Below, in pieces: positions 1 to 8,477 of a DNA stretch of 64,000 nt (positions within the stretch are counted from its first letter, which is position 1; every line of letters begins with the position of its first letter). Source of the DNA: Capnocytophaga granulosa ATCC 51502 (GTDB lineage: Bacteria; Bacteroidota; Bacteroidia; Flavobacteriales; Flavobacteriaceae); NCBI RefSeq assembly GCF_000411115.1, contig NZ_KE150242.1, positions 177,732 to 241,731 of the forward strand, in the 5' to 3' direction. The notes below the pieces were generated by a model that was not told the DNA's origin, did not search any database, and saw only the letters and a program-made list of their open reading frames with translations. Both the position numbers and the translations under genes were made by a program.

Positions 1-9
1 GGAAAAAGA

Positions 10-420
10 ATGGACTTATTCTCTTACAAAGATGAAAATATTCCTAAAGAAGAGAGCCAAAGACGTGAGAAAATCATTCCTCAATATTTCAAAAAAGAAA
101 GTTCAGGAAGTAATATAGGCTCAGGAATTGGAGGAGGATCAATCTCTTATCGTACCACTTGGGAAGAAGGTATTCTTTTCCTTTCTATTGAGGTAAATGG
201 AAAAACCTTTCATCTGAAAGAAGAAATGACTATGTTCGATGGAGAAAACCTCTTGGATAATAATACTTCCTACTTTTCTATCTCAGGAGGAACTTTAGAA
301 CAATACGAAAACTATCTGATATATACCCATCCTAAGTGGGATTATGCTTTATTCGTTTATAAAAATTATTTTTTCTCGACGACTTACAGGTTATTTATCA
401 TCAAAAATAAAAAAGAATAG
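10..420 (+). CDS. Hypothetical protein, possibly 5'-truncated by the window edge
   Basis: I do not recognise this 136-residue protein. The frame is open to the left edge of the window, so the ATG used here may be internal and the gene may begin upstream. The chain has a charged N-terminus, a Gly/Ser-rich stretch near residues 33-45, then alternating hydrophobic and aromatic segments that suggest a small beta-rich cytosolic domain. No signal peptide, membrane helix or cysteine pattern is visible. It ends 23 nt before mnmE on the same strand, so the two could share a transcript. No function is proposed. Confidence 0.6.
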   Translation: MDLFSYKDENIPKEESQRREKIIPQYFKKESSGSNIGSGIGGGSISYRTTWEEGILFLSIEVNGKTFHLKEEMTMFDGENLLDNNTSYFSISGGTLEQYENYLIYTHPKWDYALFVYKNYFFSTTYRLFIIKNKKE

Positions 421-443
421 CTATAAATTAAAGTACTTCACCT

Positions 444-1871
444 ATGAATCACGAAAAAACACCTTATACTGATGATACTATTGTTGCTTTAGCTACTGCC
501 ACAGGTGTGGGAGCTATTGCCGTCATTCGCCTGTCAGGAAAAGAAGCGATTACACTCTCTGACAAAATATTCAAAACACTAAGTGGAAAGTCCTTATCCG
601 AGGCGCCTTCTCATACCGTCCATTTGGGAACGATCAAAAGTGAAGACCAAGTGATAGATGAGTGTTTGGCAACGATTTTCAAGGGAAAGAAATCCTATAC
701 AGGTGAACCAGTGGTAGAGTTCTCCTGTCATGGTAGTCCTTATATCATTCAGGAAGTGATCAAACTATGTTTGTCTCACGGAGCAAGACTGGCAGAAGCA
801 GGAGAATTTACCAAGCGCGCTTTTCTCAATGGAAAATTAGCTCTTAACCAAGCCGAAGCGGTGGCTGACCTGATTGCCTCGGATAGTCAGGCCGCTCACC
901 AAATAGCCTTGCAACAAATGCGCGGAGGTTTTACCTCCGAGATAGAAGGACTTAGACAAGAATTGCTTAACTTTGCCTCGCTGATAGAATTGGAATTAGA
1001 TTTTTCAGAGGAAGATGTTGCCTTTGCCGATAGACGTCAATTGGAACAACTTTTGCAAAGGATAAAAACAACTCTGCAAAGACTTGTGCAATCTTTCTCC
1101 GCAGGCAATGCGATCAAGAATGGGATACCTGTTGCTATTGTAGGCAAACCCAATGCAGGCAAATCAACTCTGCTTAATACGCTGCTCAATGAAGAGCGCG
1201 CCATAGTGTCGGACATAGCAGGGACAACACGCGACACCATAGAAGAAACACTCCATATAGCAGGAGTAACTTTCCGCTTTATAGATACCGCAGGAATCCG
1301 TGATACACAAGATAAAATAGAAGCGATTGGGGTAGAAAAGGCCAAGGAAAAGATAAAAAAGGCACAAATCGTACTCTATTTGTACAACGAAAAAGAGAAT
1401 ACTACCGATGAAGTAGTTCAATTTGTACAAGAGAATTACCGAAAAGGATTAAAAATATTACTTTTACATAACAAAACAGATAATGAATATATAGGTCTGT
1501 CTGATTTTGATAAAGAAATAGAAGAAAAACTAAACCATAAAGAACAAAAATATGATTATAGTCAATTAAGAATATCGGCTAAAGAAAAAAACAATATAGA
1601 AGCACTCAAAGAGATTCTTTCTTCCTATGCCAAAGAACTCACCACAACAGAAAGTGCTACCATTATTACCAATATTCGTCATCTGGAAGCACTTCAGCAA
1701 ACCCTTATAGCTCTTGATAGGGTAGAGGAAGGACTTGCTACACAGCTCTCAGGAGATTTGTTGGCTATAGATATACGAGAGATGCTCTATCACTTAGGCA
1801 GTATCACAGGAGCGGTGAGCAATGACGAAGTCTTGGGAAATATATTTTCACGATTCTGCATAGGAAAGTAA
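444..1871 (+). CDS. mnmE: tRNA modification GTPase MnmE (TrmE)
   Basis: With MnmG this GTPase installs the carboxymethylaminomethyl group on U34 of tRNAs reading NNA/NNG codons. The 475-residue length is normal for the family. The N-terminal formyl-THF-binding domain opens with the typical 'DTIVALAT...GVGAIAVIRLSG' pattern. The G domain carries the P-loop GKPNAGKS near residues 234-241, followed by 'DIAGTTRD' and 'DTAGIR'. The chain ends in the conserved CIGK, whose cysteine is functionally important in the family. The start is the only ATG compatible with the family N-terminus. The call is firm. Confidence 0.98.
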   Translation: MNHEKTPYTDDTIVALATATGVGAIAVIRLSGKEAITLSDKIFKTLSGKSLSEAPSHTVHLGTIKSEDQVIDECLATIFKGKKSYTGEPVVEFSCHGSPYIIQEVIKLCLSHGARLAEAGEFTKRAFLNGKLALNQAEAVADLIASDSQAAHQIALQQMRGGFTSEIEGLRQELLNFASLIELELDFSEEDVAFADRRQLEQLLQRIKTTLQRLVQSFSAGNAIKNGIPVAIVGKPNAGKSTLLNTLLNEERAIVSDIAGTTRDTIEETLHIAGVTFRFIDTAGIRDTQDKIEAIGVEKAKEKIKKAQIVLYLYNEKENTTDEVVQFVQENYRKGLKILLLHNKTDNEYIGLSDFDKEIEEKLNHKEQKYDYSQLRISAKEKNNIEALKEILSSYAKELTTTESATIITNIRHLEALQQTLIALDRVEEGLATQLSGDLLAIDIREMLYHLGSITGAVSNDEVLGNIFSRFCIGK

Positions 1872-1944
1872 AAATGCAATAAAGGCAAATAGTGATTATT
1901 TATTTGAGTTTCTAAAAAACGCTTAAATCAATGTTTAAAAAACA

Positions 1945-3006
1945 ATGAACGACTTAGATCAATATATAAAGGAAACAGAACCCCATCGACGTGAAAAAGG
2001 TGAGGCGTGGCAGACAGCTATTGGCTTGCAGGCGGTAGATGGATTGAAACCCTCGGATTATCTTGTGCAAACGGCAAAGCAGCACATCGAGGGGGATATT
2101 ACTATACAGGAAGCTAAGCACCTCATTGATAGTTATTACCAGTCCAAGACAGTACGCCACGAGCAGGGGGAAGAACGTACGGAGGAAGCCGACAAAGTTT
2201 CGGCACGCATCACCGAATTGCTTACCGAGTCGGCTTTTAGCTTTTCCCCAGTGGCATATATAGGCATTCATCGTAAGTTGTTCACCGGTATTTACAAGTT
2301 TGCAGGCCAATTGCGCGACTACAATATCACAAAAAAAGAGTGGGTACTCGGTGGAGAAACGGTTCTCTACGCTAGTGCACACCATTTGCGCGAGACTTTA
2401 GACTATGACTTCGAGCAGGAAAAACATTTTTCTTATCAAGGCTTGCCTGTGGAGGAAGCGATTAAGCATATAGCCAAATTTGTGTCAGGACTCTGGCAAA
2501 TACATCCTTTTGGCGAGGGCAATACGCGTACCACAGCGGTTTTCACAATTCAATATCTGCGTACCTTTGGCTTTGCGATGAGCAATGACGCTTTTGCCTA
2601 CCATTCTTGGTATTTTCGTAACGCCTTAGTCCGTGCCAATTACAACAACCTTGCTAAAGGGATAACAGCAACTACCGAATATATAGAACGTTTCTTTAGA
2701 AACCTACTTTTAGGCGAAGATAACGAGCTTAAAAACAGGTATTTATTAGTAGGGGACGAATTTCAAAGTGCAAAAGAACAAATTCCAAAGTGCAAAATTT
2801 GCACTTTGAATTGCACTTTGGAGGAAATGGCAGTATTACAATACTTACAACAAAATCCTACCGCTACTCAAAAGATTATTGCTGAGCATATAGGAAAATC
2901 AGAACGTACCGTAAAGACTATTACAGCAAATCTGGTAGAAAAGGGACTTATTGAACGCAAAAATGGCAAGCGAAATGGCTTTTGGGAAGTAAAAACAAAC
3001 AATTAA
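1945..3006 (+). CDS. Fic family protein with C-terminal winged helix
   Basis: Fic enzymes transfer AMP or related moieties from nucleotides to target hydroxyls. The signature HPFGEGNTR runs from catalytic His187 to Arg195. The N-terminus (residues about 30-65, 'GLKPSD...IEGDITIQEA') resembles the VbhA-type antitoxin domain fused to many Fic proteins. Glu49-Gly50 match the end of the inhibitory S/TxxxE(G/N) motif, but Lys sits where Ser/Thr is expected, so auto-inhibition is uncertain. The C-terminal ~60 residues form a winged helix ('KSERTVKTITANLVEKGLIERK') that may bind DNA. The linker between the two domains contains a DNA palindrome (2786-2808). It heads a run of four accessory genes on one strand. 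The target is unknown. Confidence 0.9.
   Translation: MNDLDQYIKETEPHRREKGEAWQTAIGLQAVDGLKPSDYLVQTAKQHIEGDITIQEAKHLIDSYYQSKTVRHEQGEERTEEADKVSARITELLTESAFSFSPVAYIGIHRKLFTGIYKFAGQLRDYNITKKEWVLGGETVLYASAHHLRETLDYDFEQEKHFSYQGLPVEEAIKHIAKFVSGLWQIHPFGEGNTRTTAVFTIQYLRTFGFAMSNDAFAYHSWYFRNALVRANYNNLAKGITATTEYIERFFRNLLLGEDNELKNRYLLVGDEFQSAKEQIPKCKICTLNCTLEEMAVLQYLQQNPTATQKIIAEHIGKSERTVKTITANLVEKGLIERKNGKRNGFWEVKTNN
2786..2808. repeat. Perfect 11-bp palindrome inside the Fic linker
   Basis: CAAAGTGCAAA and its exact reverse complement are separated by one base. Further copies of the same core lie at 2764-2775 (same orientation as the left arm) and 2811-2820 (same as the right arm), giving four copies in 57 nt. 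They encode the linker between the Fic domain and the winged helix, where sequence constraint on the protein should be low. Confidence 0.85.
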
Positions 3007-3027
3007 TTCCATAAAATAAATATTATC

Positions 3028-3714
3028 ATGACATCAATTTTCAATTTCGATCTTTTTAGAAAGCGTTTAAACCTATTTTTAGAAAAGATAGAAACCCTTG
3101 GTGGTAATATAGACCCTTTAACAATAGGAAAACCAGCTACCGAAGAGGAAATCAAAGCAGTAGAGGAGCAATTAGGCTATATATTGCCTTCGTATTTCCG
3201 TGAAGTACTCTTGGAAAACACCGCCCATTTGGATTTTTATTGGGATATTAATGATATTACAGACGAGGGGGACATTTCTCTACCTGATAAATTAGTTGAA
3301 ATCTTTCGTGGACAGTTGCTTTTTGGATTGGATTTACTTTTGGACTATGAGGATAATCGCCAAGGCTGGGTAAGAGAGGTATATCCCGATTATAATAACG
3401 AATATGATCGCGTTTGGCATAATAAAATGGCTTTTCACCAAGTAGGCAATGGTGACTATATCGCAATTGAGTTAGAACCAGAGAATTATGGTAAGATTGT
3501 GTATCTCAGTCACGATGGCAGTGAGAACCACGGACTCTATATAGCCAGTAGCTTTAAAGAATTTCTGATGAACTACGCTGCTATTGGCTGCATAGGAGGA
3601 GAGGATTGGCAGTGGGAACCTTTTTATACCGAAGGCAAAGGCATAGACCCAACCTCAGATAACGCTCAAGCGTGGTATAAGGTATTAGGGATAGATCCTA
3701 AGGAGTTGGGGTAA
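3028..3714 (+). CDS. SMI1/KNR4 (SUKH) family protein
   Basis: This 228-residue cytosolic protein has the SUKH pattern: 'PATEEEIKAVEEQLGYILPSYFREVL' near the start (residues about 32-57), an aromatic-rich core, and 'GDYIAIEL...GKIVYLSHDG' in the middle, followed by a closing helix. SUKH proteins are the commonest immunity proteins of bacterial polymorphic toxin systems, and others have cellular roles. It lies 21 nt after the fic gene and 20 nt before the AlbA_2 gene, so the three are probably co-transcribed. No obvious cognate nuclease-type toxin is adjacent. The family call is strong; an immunity role is inference from the family. Confidence 0.85.
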   Translation: MTSIFNFDLFRKRLNLFLEKIETLGGNIDPLTIGKPATEEEIKAVEEQLGYILPSYFREVLLENTAHLDFYWDINDITDEGDISLPDKLVEIFRGQLLFGLDLLLDYEDNRQGWVREVYPDYNNEYDRVWHNKMAFHQVGNGDYIAIELEPENYGKIVYLSHDGSENHGLYIASSFKEFLMNYAAIGCIGGEDWQWEPFYTEGKGIDPTSDNAQAWYKVLGIDPKELG

Positions 3715-3734
3715 AACAAAAGCAAAAACAAGCA

Positions 3735-5477
3735 ATGATAACCAAGGAACATTTACAGAAAATACTTTCAGATACCGAAAGCTATCACATAGAAAAAACA
3801 GTCGCTACGGACAATATGGATAAGTTCTCTCAGGCGATATGTGCTTTTTCTAACGATGTAGCAGATAGTAAAAAGAAAGGATATCTGATCATAGGGGTCA
3901 GGGACAATGGGGAATTAGCAGGCCTACAAGTAGATGACAAATTACTGCTGCAAATCTCTAATATCCGTACTGATGGTAATATACTGCCTCAACCAGTGAT
4001 GACGGTAGAAAAGTTTTCTTTTGCTCAGGGAGATGTTTTGGTAGTAGAGGTAACGCCTTCTCAGGTGCCTCCTGTGCGTTATCGTGGGCGTATTTGGGTA
4101 AGGGTAGGTCCAAGAAAGAGTATTGCCACAGAGGCAGAAGAAAAGCTTTTGACAGAGCGTCGGCTTTCTAATATTCGCACTTTTGATGCCATGCCTTGCT
4201 TGGGAACCACTCTTGAGGATTTAGATATTACATTATTCAAAAAGGAATACCTCTCTAAAGCAGTTGCTGAGGATATTCTACAAGAGGACAAACGTACTAT
4301 AGAGGAGCAAATGGCCTCTTTGGGGCTCTATGACCTACGCTATCAGTGTCCTACTAATGCCGCTATTGTCTTATTTGGTAATAATCCAGAACGTTTTTTG
4401 CATGGGGCTTATATTCAGTATGTCCGCTTTAAGGGACTGGATAGGGCAGGGGATATCATTAACGAACATAAGTTCTCAGGAAATCTCTGTAAGGTACTCC
4501 CAAGGATAGACGTGTTTGTAGAGACAAGTATAGCACAAAAGCGTCCTATTCCTATCAGTGTATTGAGGGAAAAGACAGTATCCAAATATCCTTATTGGGC
4601 AACTCGTGAGCTCTTGATGAATGCTATAATGCATCGTGATTATGAGAGTAATGCACCAGTGGCTTTCTATGAGTATGATGACCGTATCGAGATACAGAAT
4701 GCAGGAGGGCTTTATGGTAAGGTGAGTGCTAATAATTTCCCCAATGTAAGTGATTATCGCAATCCTTTTATAGCAGAGGCTATGAAGGTATTGGGTTATG
4801 TGAACCGCTTTAGTCGCGGCGTATATAGGGTACAGAAAGAATTGGAAGAGAATGGCAATGGAAAGGCTTCTTTTGATTTTTCACTTATTACCGCTTTTAG
4901 AGTTGTAGAACCAATTTCTACAACCTACTTTGAAGAAGGTTTTGGAGAAGAAGAATCTGACAATAAATTAGGAGAATCTACCGATAAAACACCCAATAAA
5001 CTACCTAATAAATTGGAGGGACTACCCAATAAAACGCCCAATAAATCGGAAGAAACACCTAATAAATCTGAGGAACTACCCAATAAAACATCCATTAAAT
5101 CGGAAGAACTACCCAATAAATCAGGGGAACTACCCAATAAAATAGAGAAAATACCCAATAAATCTACCAATAAAACACCCAATAAAAAGGAAGAATCTAC
5201 CAATAAATCAGGGGAAACACCCAATAAATTTGAGGAACTACCTAATAAATCAGAGGGACTACCCAATAAATCGGGAGGGACTACCCAAGAAACTACCCAA
5301 GAAAGAATTTTAGTAGCTATTCAAGCAAAGCCAGAAGTTACTCAAAAGGAGTTAGCTCAAACTATAGGTATTACTCTTGATGGCATTAAATACCATATTA
5401 AGAATATGACTAAATTGGGGATTATCAAGCATGAAGGTTCTACAAAGTCAGGTAAGTGGATTATAATCAATAATTAA
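3735..5477 (+). CDS. AlbA_2 / HATPase_c_4 / winged-helix protein with a PNK-repeat linker
   Basis: The 580-residue chain begins with an AlbA_2 (Schlafen-like) nucleic-acid-binding domain ('AICAFSNDVADSKKKGYLIIGV', residues about 10-125). A GHKL-type HATPase_c_4 region follows ('RELLMNAIMHRDYES', 'IEIQNAGGLYG', to about residue 395). Such proteins are often labelled RecG-related or putative transcriptional regulators. Residues about 410-515 are a low-complexity linker with 13 PNK units (TPNK, LPNK or IPNK) spaced by acidic residues. A winged helix closes the chain (about 518-580, 'VTQKELAQTIGITLDGIKYHI'). The Fic protein two genes upstream has the same catalytic-linker-winged-helix plan. The biological role is unknown. 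Confidence 0.85.
   Translation: MITKEHLQKILSDTESYHIEKTVATDNMDKFSQAICAFSNDVADSKKKGYLIIGVRDNGELAGLQVDDKLLLQISNIRTDGNILPQPVMTVEKFSFAQGDVLVVEVTPSQVPPVRYRGRIWVRVGPRKSIATEAEEKLLTERRLSNIRTFDAMPCLGTTLEDLDITLFKKEYLSKAVAEDILQEDKRTIEEQMASLGLYDLRYQCPTNAAIVLFGNNPERFLHGAYIQYVRFKGLDRAGDIINEHKFSGNLCKVLPRIDVFVETSIAQKRPIPISVLREKTVSKYPYWATRELLMNAIMHRDYESNAPVAFYEYDDRIEIQNAGGLYGKVSANNFPNVSDYRNPFIAEAMKVLGYVNRFSRGVYRVQKELEENGNGKASFDFSLITAFRVVEPISTTYFEEGFGEEESDNKLGESTDKTPNKLPNKLEGLPNKTPNKSEETPNKSEELPNKTSIKSEELPNKSGELPNKIEKIPNKSTNKTPNKKEESTNKSGETPNKFEELPNKSEGLPNKSGGTTQETTQERILVAIQAKPEVTQKELAQTIGITLDGIKYHIKNMTKLGIIKHEGSTKSGKWIIINN
4960..5278 (+). repeat. Degenerate short tandem repeats encoding the PNK linker
   Basis: Units built around 'CCCAATAAA' recur every 12-33 nt in frame, encoding PNK separated by Ser/Glu/Gly/Leu residues. 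Unit spacing is always a multiple of three, so unit gain or loss would change linker length without a frameshift. Confidence 0.85.
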
Positions 5478-5489
5478 AACATTACAATT

Positions 5490-6425
5490 ATGTCCATAGA
5501 GCAAAAAGACAAAGAACAAATGGAGCGACTCATTGCTTCTGAAAAGTATCAACAGATATTAGATAAGCTTTGCGCTATTATAGATATGGTATTCGAGGAA
5601 GAAATGCCGAGCTTTACCGTGCTAAATTACACACATAAAGCACTAAAAGATGCAGGTGTTACCCTGGAGGAAATCGCCCCAGTGGCATTGGCGGACAATC
5701 ATTTCTTGAACTTTACCATTCTCAAGATGGATTATATCAAGAGTGAGAAAACGATGCACTTTAGCAAGGACTTTCTCATTCGCAATATGATAGAGTTTTA
5801 CTTGCAAAAGACCAATCCCAAAGCATTATCTGATTATCTGAAGAAAGCAGGGCTAAAAGGCAAGTATGCGACCTCGCTAAAAAAATGGTTCACAGAGGCT
5901 ACTGATACGGAGCTTGTCGCCGCAGTTTCTGCTTATCTCAAAGAACTCAAGAAGAAAAGGAAAGGCGCAGAGCAGACAAGCTCACAAACAGCTACCCCTC
6001 AAGATTGGGAGCGACTTTCGGTGGTATATCCCAAGCTTACCAAGCAGGTACTGAAAGATTTTGATGAATATAATGTGGTTACCGCAGGCATTCCCTTAGC
6101 CGAGATTACCCAAAAGAGCCAAGACTTGGGCGTTACTTTCTCTGAGGAACTTACTTTGTTCTTCGAACATATAGGGGAACTCAGATTGGAAGGGGTAGAA
6201 ATCCGCTTTACCGACTTATATACCGATGTGTTCAATGGCAAAGATTATTTAGTGCTTGGAGAGTTTTGGAAATACGGCGATGGCGACAAACTGCTCTATG
6301 CTCCCGACACTCAGCAGATATTTTGCTTTGCCCACGAATACGCCAAACCCAAGGTCATCAAGCAAGCCGATACTATGACCGAATTTGTAGAAAAGAAATT
6401 AGTAGCTTATTTAAAATCAAAGTAA
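5490..6425 (+). CDS. Hypothetical protein with C-terminal SUKH-like domain
   Basis: This is a 311-residue cytosolic protein in two parts. The N-terminal ~150 residues are mostly helical and I do not recognise them. A Lys-rich and then Gln/Thr-rich linker follows (about 147-166). The C-terminal part has SUKH-like features: 'GVTFSEELTLFFEHIGEL' near 212-229, then 'DYLVLGEFWKYGDGDKLLYAP', a cysteine-containing strand and a final helix 'MTEFVEKKLVAYL'. It lies 12 nt after the AlbA_2 gene, making a second SUKH-type gene in the same block. A role in immunity or stress is inference only. Confidence 0.65.
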   Translation: MSIEQKDKEQMERLIASEKYQQILDKLCAIIDMVFEEEMPSFTVLNYTHKALKDAGVTLEEIAPVALADNHFLNFTILKMDYIKSEKTMHFSKDFLIRNMIEFYLQKTNPKALSDYLKKAGLKGKYATSLKKWFTEATDTELVAAVSAYLKELKKKRKGAEQTSSQTATPQDWERLSVVYPKLTKQVLKDFDEYNVVTAGIPLAEITQKSQDLGVTFSEELTLFFEHIGELRLEGVEIRFTDLYTDVFNGKDYLVLGEFWKYGDGDKLLYAPDTQQIFCFAHEYAKPKVIKQADTMTEFVEKKLVAYLKSK

Positions 6426-6440
6426 AATCAAGAAAAGATT

Positions 6441-7895
6441 ATGGGCATCGTACTCCGACAATCGTTTAAGAATGTAGTGGCTACCTATTTGGGGTTTGCC
6501 ATAGGGGCACTGAACACTCTTTTCTTATTTACCTATTTCCTTTCCAAAGCACAATATGGCTTGGTAAGCTATGTTACTTCCACTGCTACGATTCTCTCTC
6601 CACTGATAGCCTTTGGGGTGTCTAACACTTGGGTACGCTATTACTCCGCTTACACCGATAGGCAGGAACAAGGCAAACTCAACCTGATGCTTTGCCTTTT
6701 GCCACTACTAGTGATTCTCCCTGCTACGCTTTTTGGAAGTATGGCATATGAGCAAATCACACAATGGTTATCGGCAAAGAATGCAGAAGTACGTCCGTAT
6801 GTGTGGCTTATCTTTCTTACAGCAGTGGCTATGGCCTATTTTGAGATAGCTTACGCGTGGATGCGGGTACAACTCAAAACGGTCTTTGGTAATTTCCTCA
6901 AGGAGGTATTCCATAGGGTAGGGGTGATGCTTCTATTAGTAGCTGTTTACTTTGGTGTTATTGATTTTCATCAGCTAATGTGGGGCGTGTTTTGGGTGTA
7001 TGCCCTGCGTATGTTCTTGATGTTTATTTCCGCTTTTTATGTACGCCGACCTACCTTTGCTTGGGGGCTACCACAGGGCAAAAAAGAAGTCTTTTTGTAT
7101 AGTCTTTTTGTGATTTTATCAGGCTCAGTAGCTTCTGTATTGATGGACATAGATAAGTTTATGCTCAACCAATATTTGCCGATTAGTGAGATTGCGGTGT
7201 ACAATGTAGCTATCTTTACCGCCACAGTGATTGCTATTCCTTACCGCAGTATGTATCAGATTGTAAGTCCGCTCACGGCACAGTTTATGAACCAACAGAA
7301 GCCCCAAGAGCTTGCAGATTTGTACAAGCGCAGTACGGTAAATACTTACTTTGTGAGTATGGTCATTTGTGTGCTTATTGTGGTCAATGCCCAGCAGTGT
7401 TATGCCCTCTTGCCTGATAAGGATTACAGCACAGGGCTTTGGGTGCTTATTATCATATCCGTAGTAAAGCTCTCCGATGCCTTAGTAGGGTTTAGTAATG
7501 CCGTATTGCTCAATTCTCCTTACTATCGCACAGTGCTATTTTTGGGCGTTTTCTTGGTCATAGGAGCCGTTCTGATGAATAGGTGGCTGATTCCCCTTTA
7601 CGGTATTAATGGAGCGGGCGTAGCGACCCTGATTGCTTTTAGTTCGTATAACTTGCTCAAGTCGGTTTTTGTATATCGCAAGTATGGCTTACAGCCTTTT
7701 TATAAGGAAACATTACAGACTACTCTCTTTGGTTTGTTAGCGATAGGATGCTTTTTCTTTTGGGATTTTCCGTTTCACCCGCTGGTGAATATTGGTTTGA
7801 AATCCTTGCTTGTAGCGGGGATGAGTGTGTTTTTTCTCCTTAAATATAAGGTTTCGGAAGAGTTGGTGAGGCTGATTAGTAAATTTAGAAATTGA
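6441..7895 (+). CDS. Polysaccharide flippase (Wzx/MOP superfamily)
   Basis: The 484-residue protein has about 12-14 hydrophobic segments over its whole length, no signal peptide beyond the first helix, and the charge spacing typical of MATE/MOP-type lipid-linked oligosaccharide flippases. The first helix is preceded by 'RQSFKNVVATYLGFAIGALNTLFLF', a common Bacteroidota Wzx opening. Such proteins move lipid-linked sugar units across the inner membrane for O-antigen, capsule or S-layer glycan assembly. No glycosyltransferase lies nearby, so the glycan is unknown. It starts 15 nt after the SUKH-like gene. Confidence 0.85.
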   Translation: MGIVLRQSFKNVVATYLGFAIGALNTLFLFTYFLSKAQYGLVSYVTSTATILSPLIAFGVSNTWVRYYSAYTDRQEQGKLNLMLCLLPLLVILPATLFGSMAYEQITQWLSAKNAEVRPYVWLIFLTAVAMAYFEIAYAWMRVQLKTVFGNFLKEVFHRVGVMLLLVAVYFGVIDFHQLMWGVFWVYALRMFLMFISAFYVRRPTFAWGLPQGKKEVFLYSLFVILSGSVASVLMDIDKFMLNQYLPISEIAVYNVAIFTATVIAIPYRSMYQIVSPLTAQFMNQQKPQELADLYKRSTVNTYFVSMVICVLIVVNAQQCYALLPDKDYSTGLWVLIIISVVKLSDALVGFSNAVLLNSPYYRTVLFLGVFLVIGAVLMNRWLIPLYGINGAGVATLIAFSSYNLLKSVFVYRKYGLQPFYKETLQTTLFGLLAIGCFFFWDFPFHPLVNIGLKSLLVAGMSVFFLLKYKVSEELVRLISKFRN

Positions 7896-7925
7896 CAAAA
7901 AAGCTTAATATTACTCACTCATCAC

Positions 7926-8015
7926 ATGCGTATTCCTGCTGATATTTTAGCTATTATTGATGTAGTGGAAGACCCTCATATTTGCAGATTACAGACTTCG
8001 TTATGGAGAGTGTAA
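7926..8015 (+). other. Short open frame, probably not a gene or a remnant
   Basis: An ATG opens a 29-codon frame starting MRIPADILAI and ending at a TAA. I recognise no family. It lies in the 200-nt spacer between the flippase and SemiSWEET genes and could be the debris of a lost gene. It may equally be chance. Confidence 0.2.
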
Positions 8016-8049
8016 AATGAAAATTTTTCTAATTATTTTTGAGATTTCT

Positions 8050-8081
8050 TTGCAAAATACGAAAATTATTACTACCTTTGC
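8050..8081 (+). promoter_or_regulatory. Bacteroidota-type promoter for SemiSWEET
   Basis: TTG at 8050-8052 is followed after 20 nt by TACCTTTGC at 8073-8081. This matches the phylum's -33/-7 pattern and places transcription start just upstream of the ATG at 8098, which decides that start over an earlier in-frame ATG at 8017. Confidence 0.75.
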
Positions 8082-8097
8082 AGAAAAAAATATTATT

Positions 8098-8376
8098 ATG
8101 AACGAAAAAAGAAATATCAAGCAAAAAATTAATTTGTTTATAGGTTCCATAGGAGCCTTTATAGGAGTGGCGGTATTTGTAGCCTATATTCCTCAAATTA
8201 TGGCCAACTTAGAGGGGCATAAAGCACAACCTTGGCAACCTTTGTTTGCAGCGGGGTCTTGTCTTATCTGGGTGGTGTATGGCTGGACAAAAGAGCCTAA
8301 GCCAGATTATATTCTCATTATCCCCAATTTGGTAGGGGTAGTTTTAGGATTCTTAACTTTTATTACTTCGCTTTAA
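8098..8376 (+). CDS. SemiSWEET-type PQ-loop sugar transporter
   Basis: The 92-residue protein has three hydrophobic helices and the PQ-loop motif 'YIPQIMANLEGH' in the first helix, with a conserved Asn in 'IIPNLVGVVLGF' in the third. SemiSWEETs act as homodimers in the inner membrane and facilitate sugar movement; the substrate cannot be read from sequence. The reading frame could start at 8017, but that would place the promoter -7 box inside the gene, so the ATG at 8098 is preferred. It is monocistronic by position. Confidence 0.85.
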   Translation: MNEKRNIKQKINLFIGSIGAFIGVAVFVAYIPQIMANLEGHKAQPWQPLFAAGSCLIWVVYGWTKEPKPDYILIIPNLVGVVLGFLTFITSL

Positions 8377-8449
8377 AGCTACTTGTATGTTTTTGCTTTG
8401 TCCTTAAAAGCAAAAACGATCACTAATTCCTACTTTGGAATAATTTTTG

Positions 8450-8458
8450 TATCTTTGC
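8450..8458 (+). promoter_or_regulatory. -7 box TATCTTTGC upstream of the antitoxin-like gene
   Basis: TATCTTTGC lies 19 nt before the ATG at 8478. No convincing -33 TTG is found at the expected spacing. Confidence 0.5.
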
Positions 8459-8477
8459 CTTACAAAATAAGAATCTT

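Noticed and set aside
1037..1345. Antisense open frames inside mnmE, atpD, rho and other conserved genes
   Set aside because: They lie wholly within strongly supported genes, have no promoter or family pattern, and arise from codon bias on the coding strand.
2764..2820. CRISPR-like array in the fic gene
   Set aside because: The copies are about 10-12 nt, mixed in orientation, without constant spacers, and lie inside a coding region.
7926..8015. Small protein gene of 29 codons
   Set aside because: No homologous pattern, promoter or ribosome-binding site could be defended; listed only as a low-confidence remnant.
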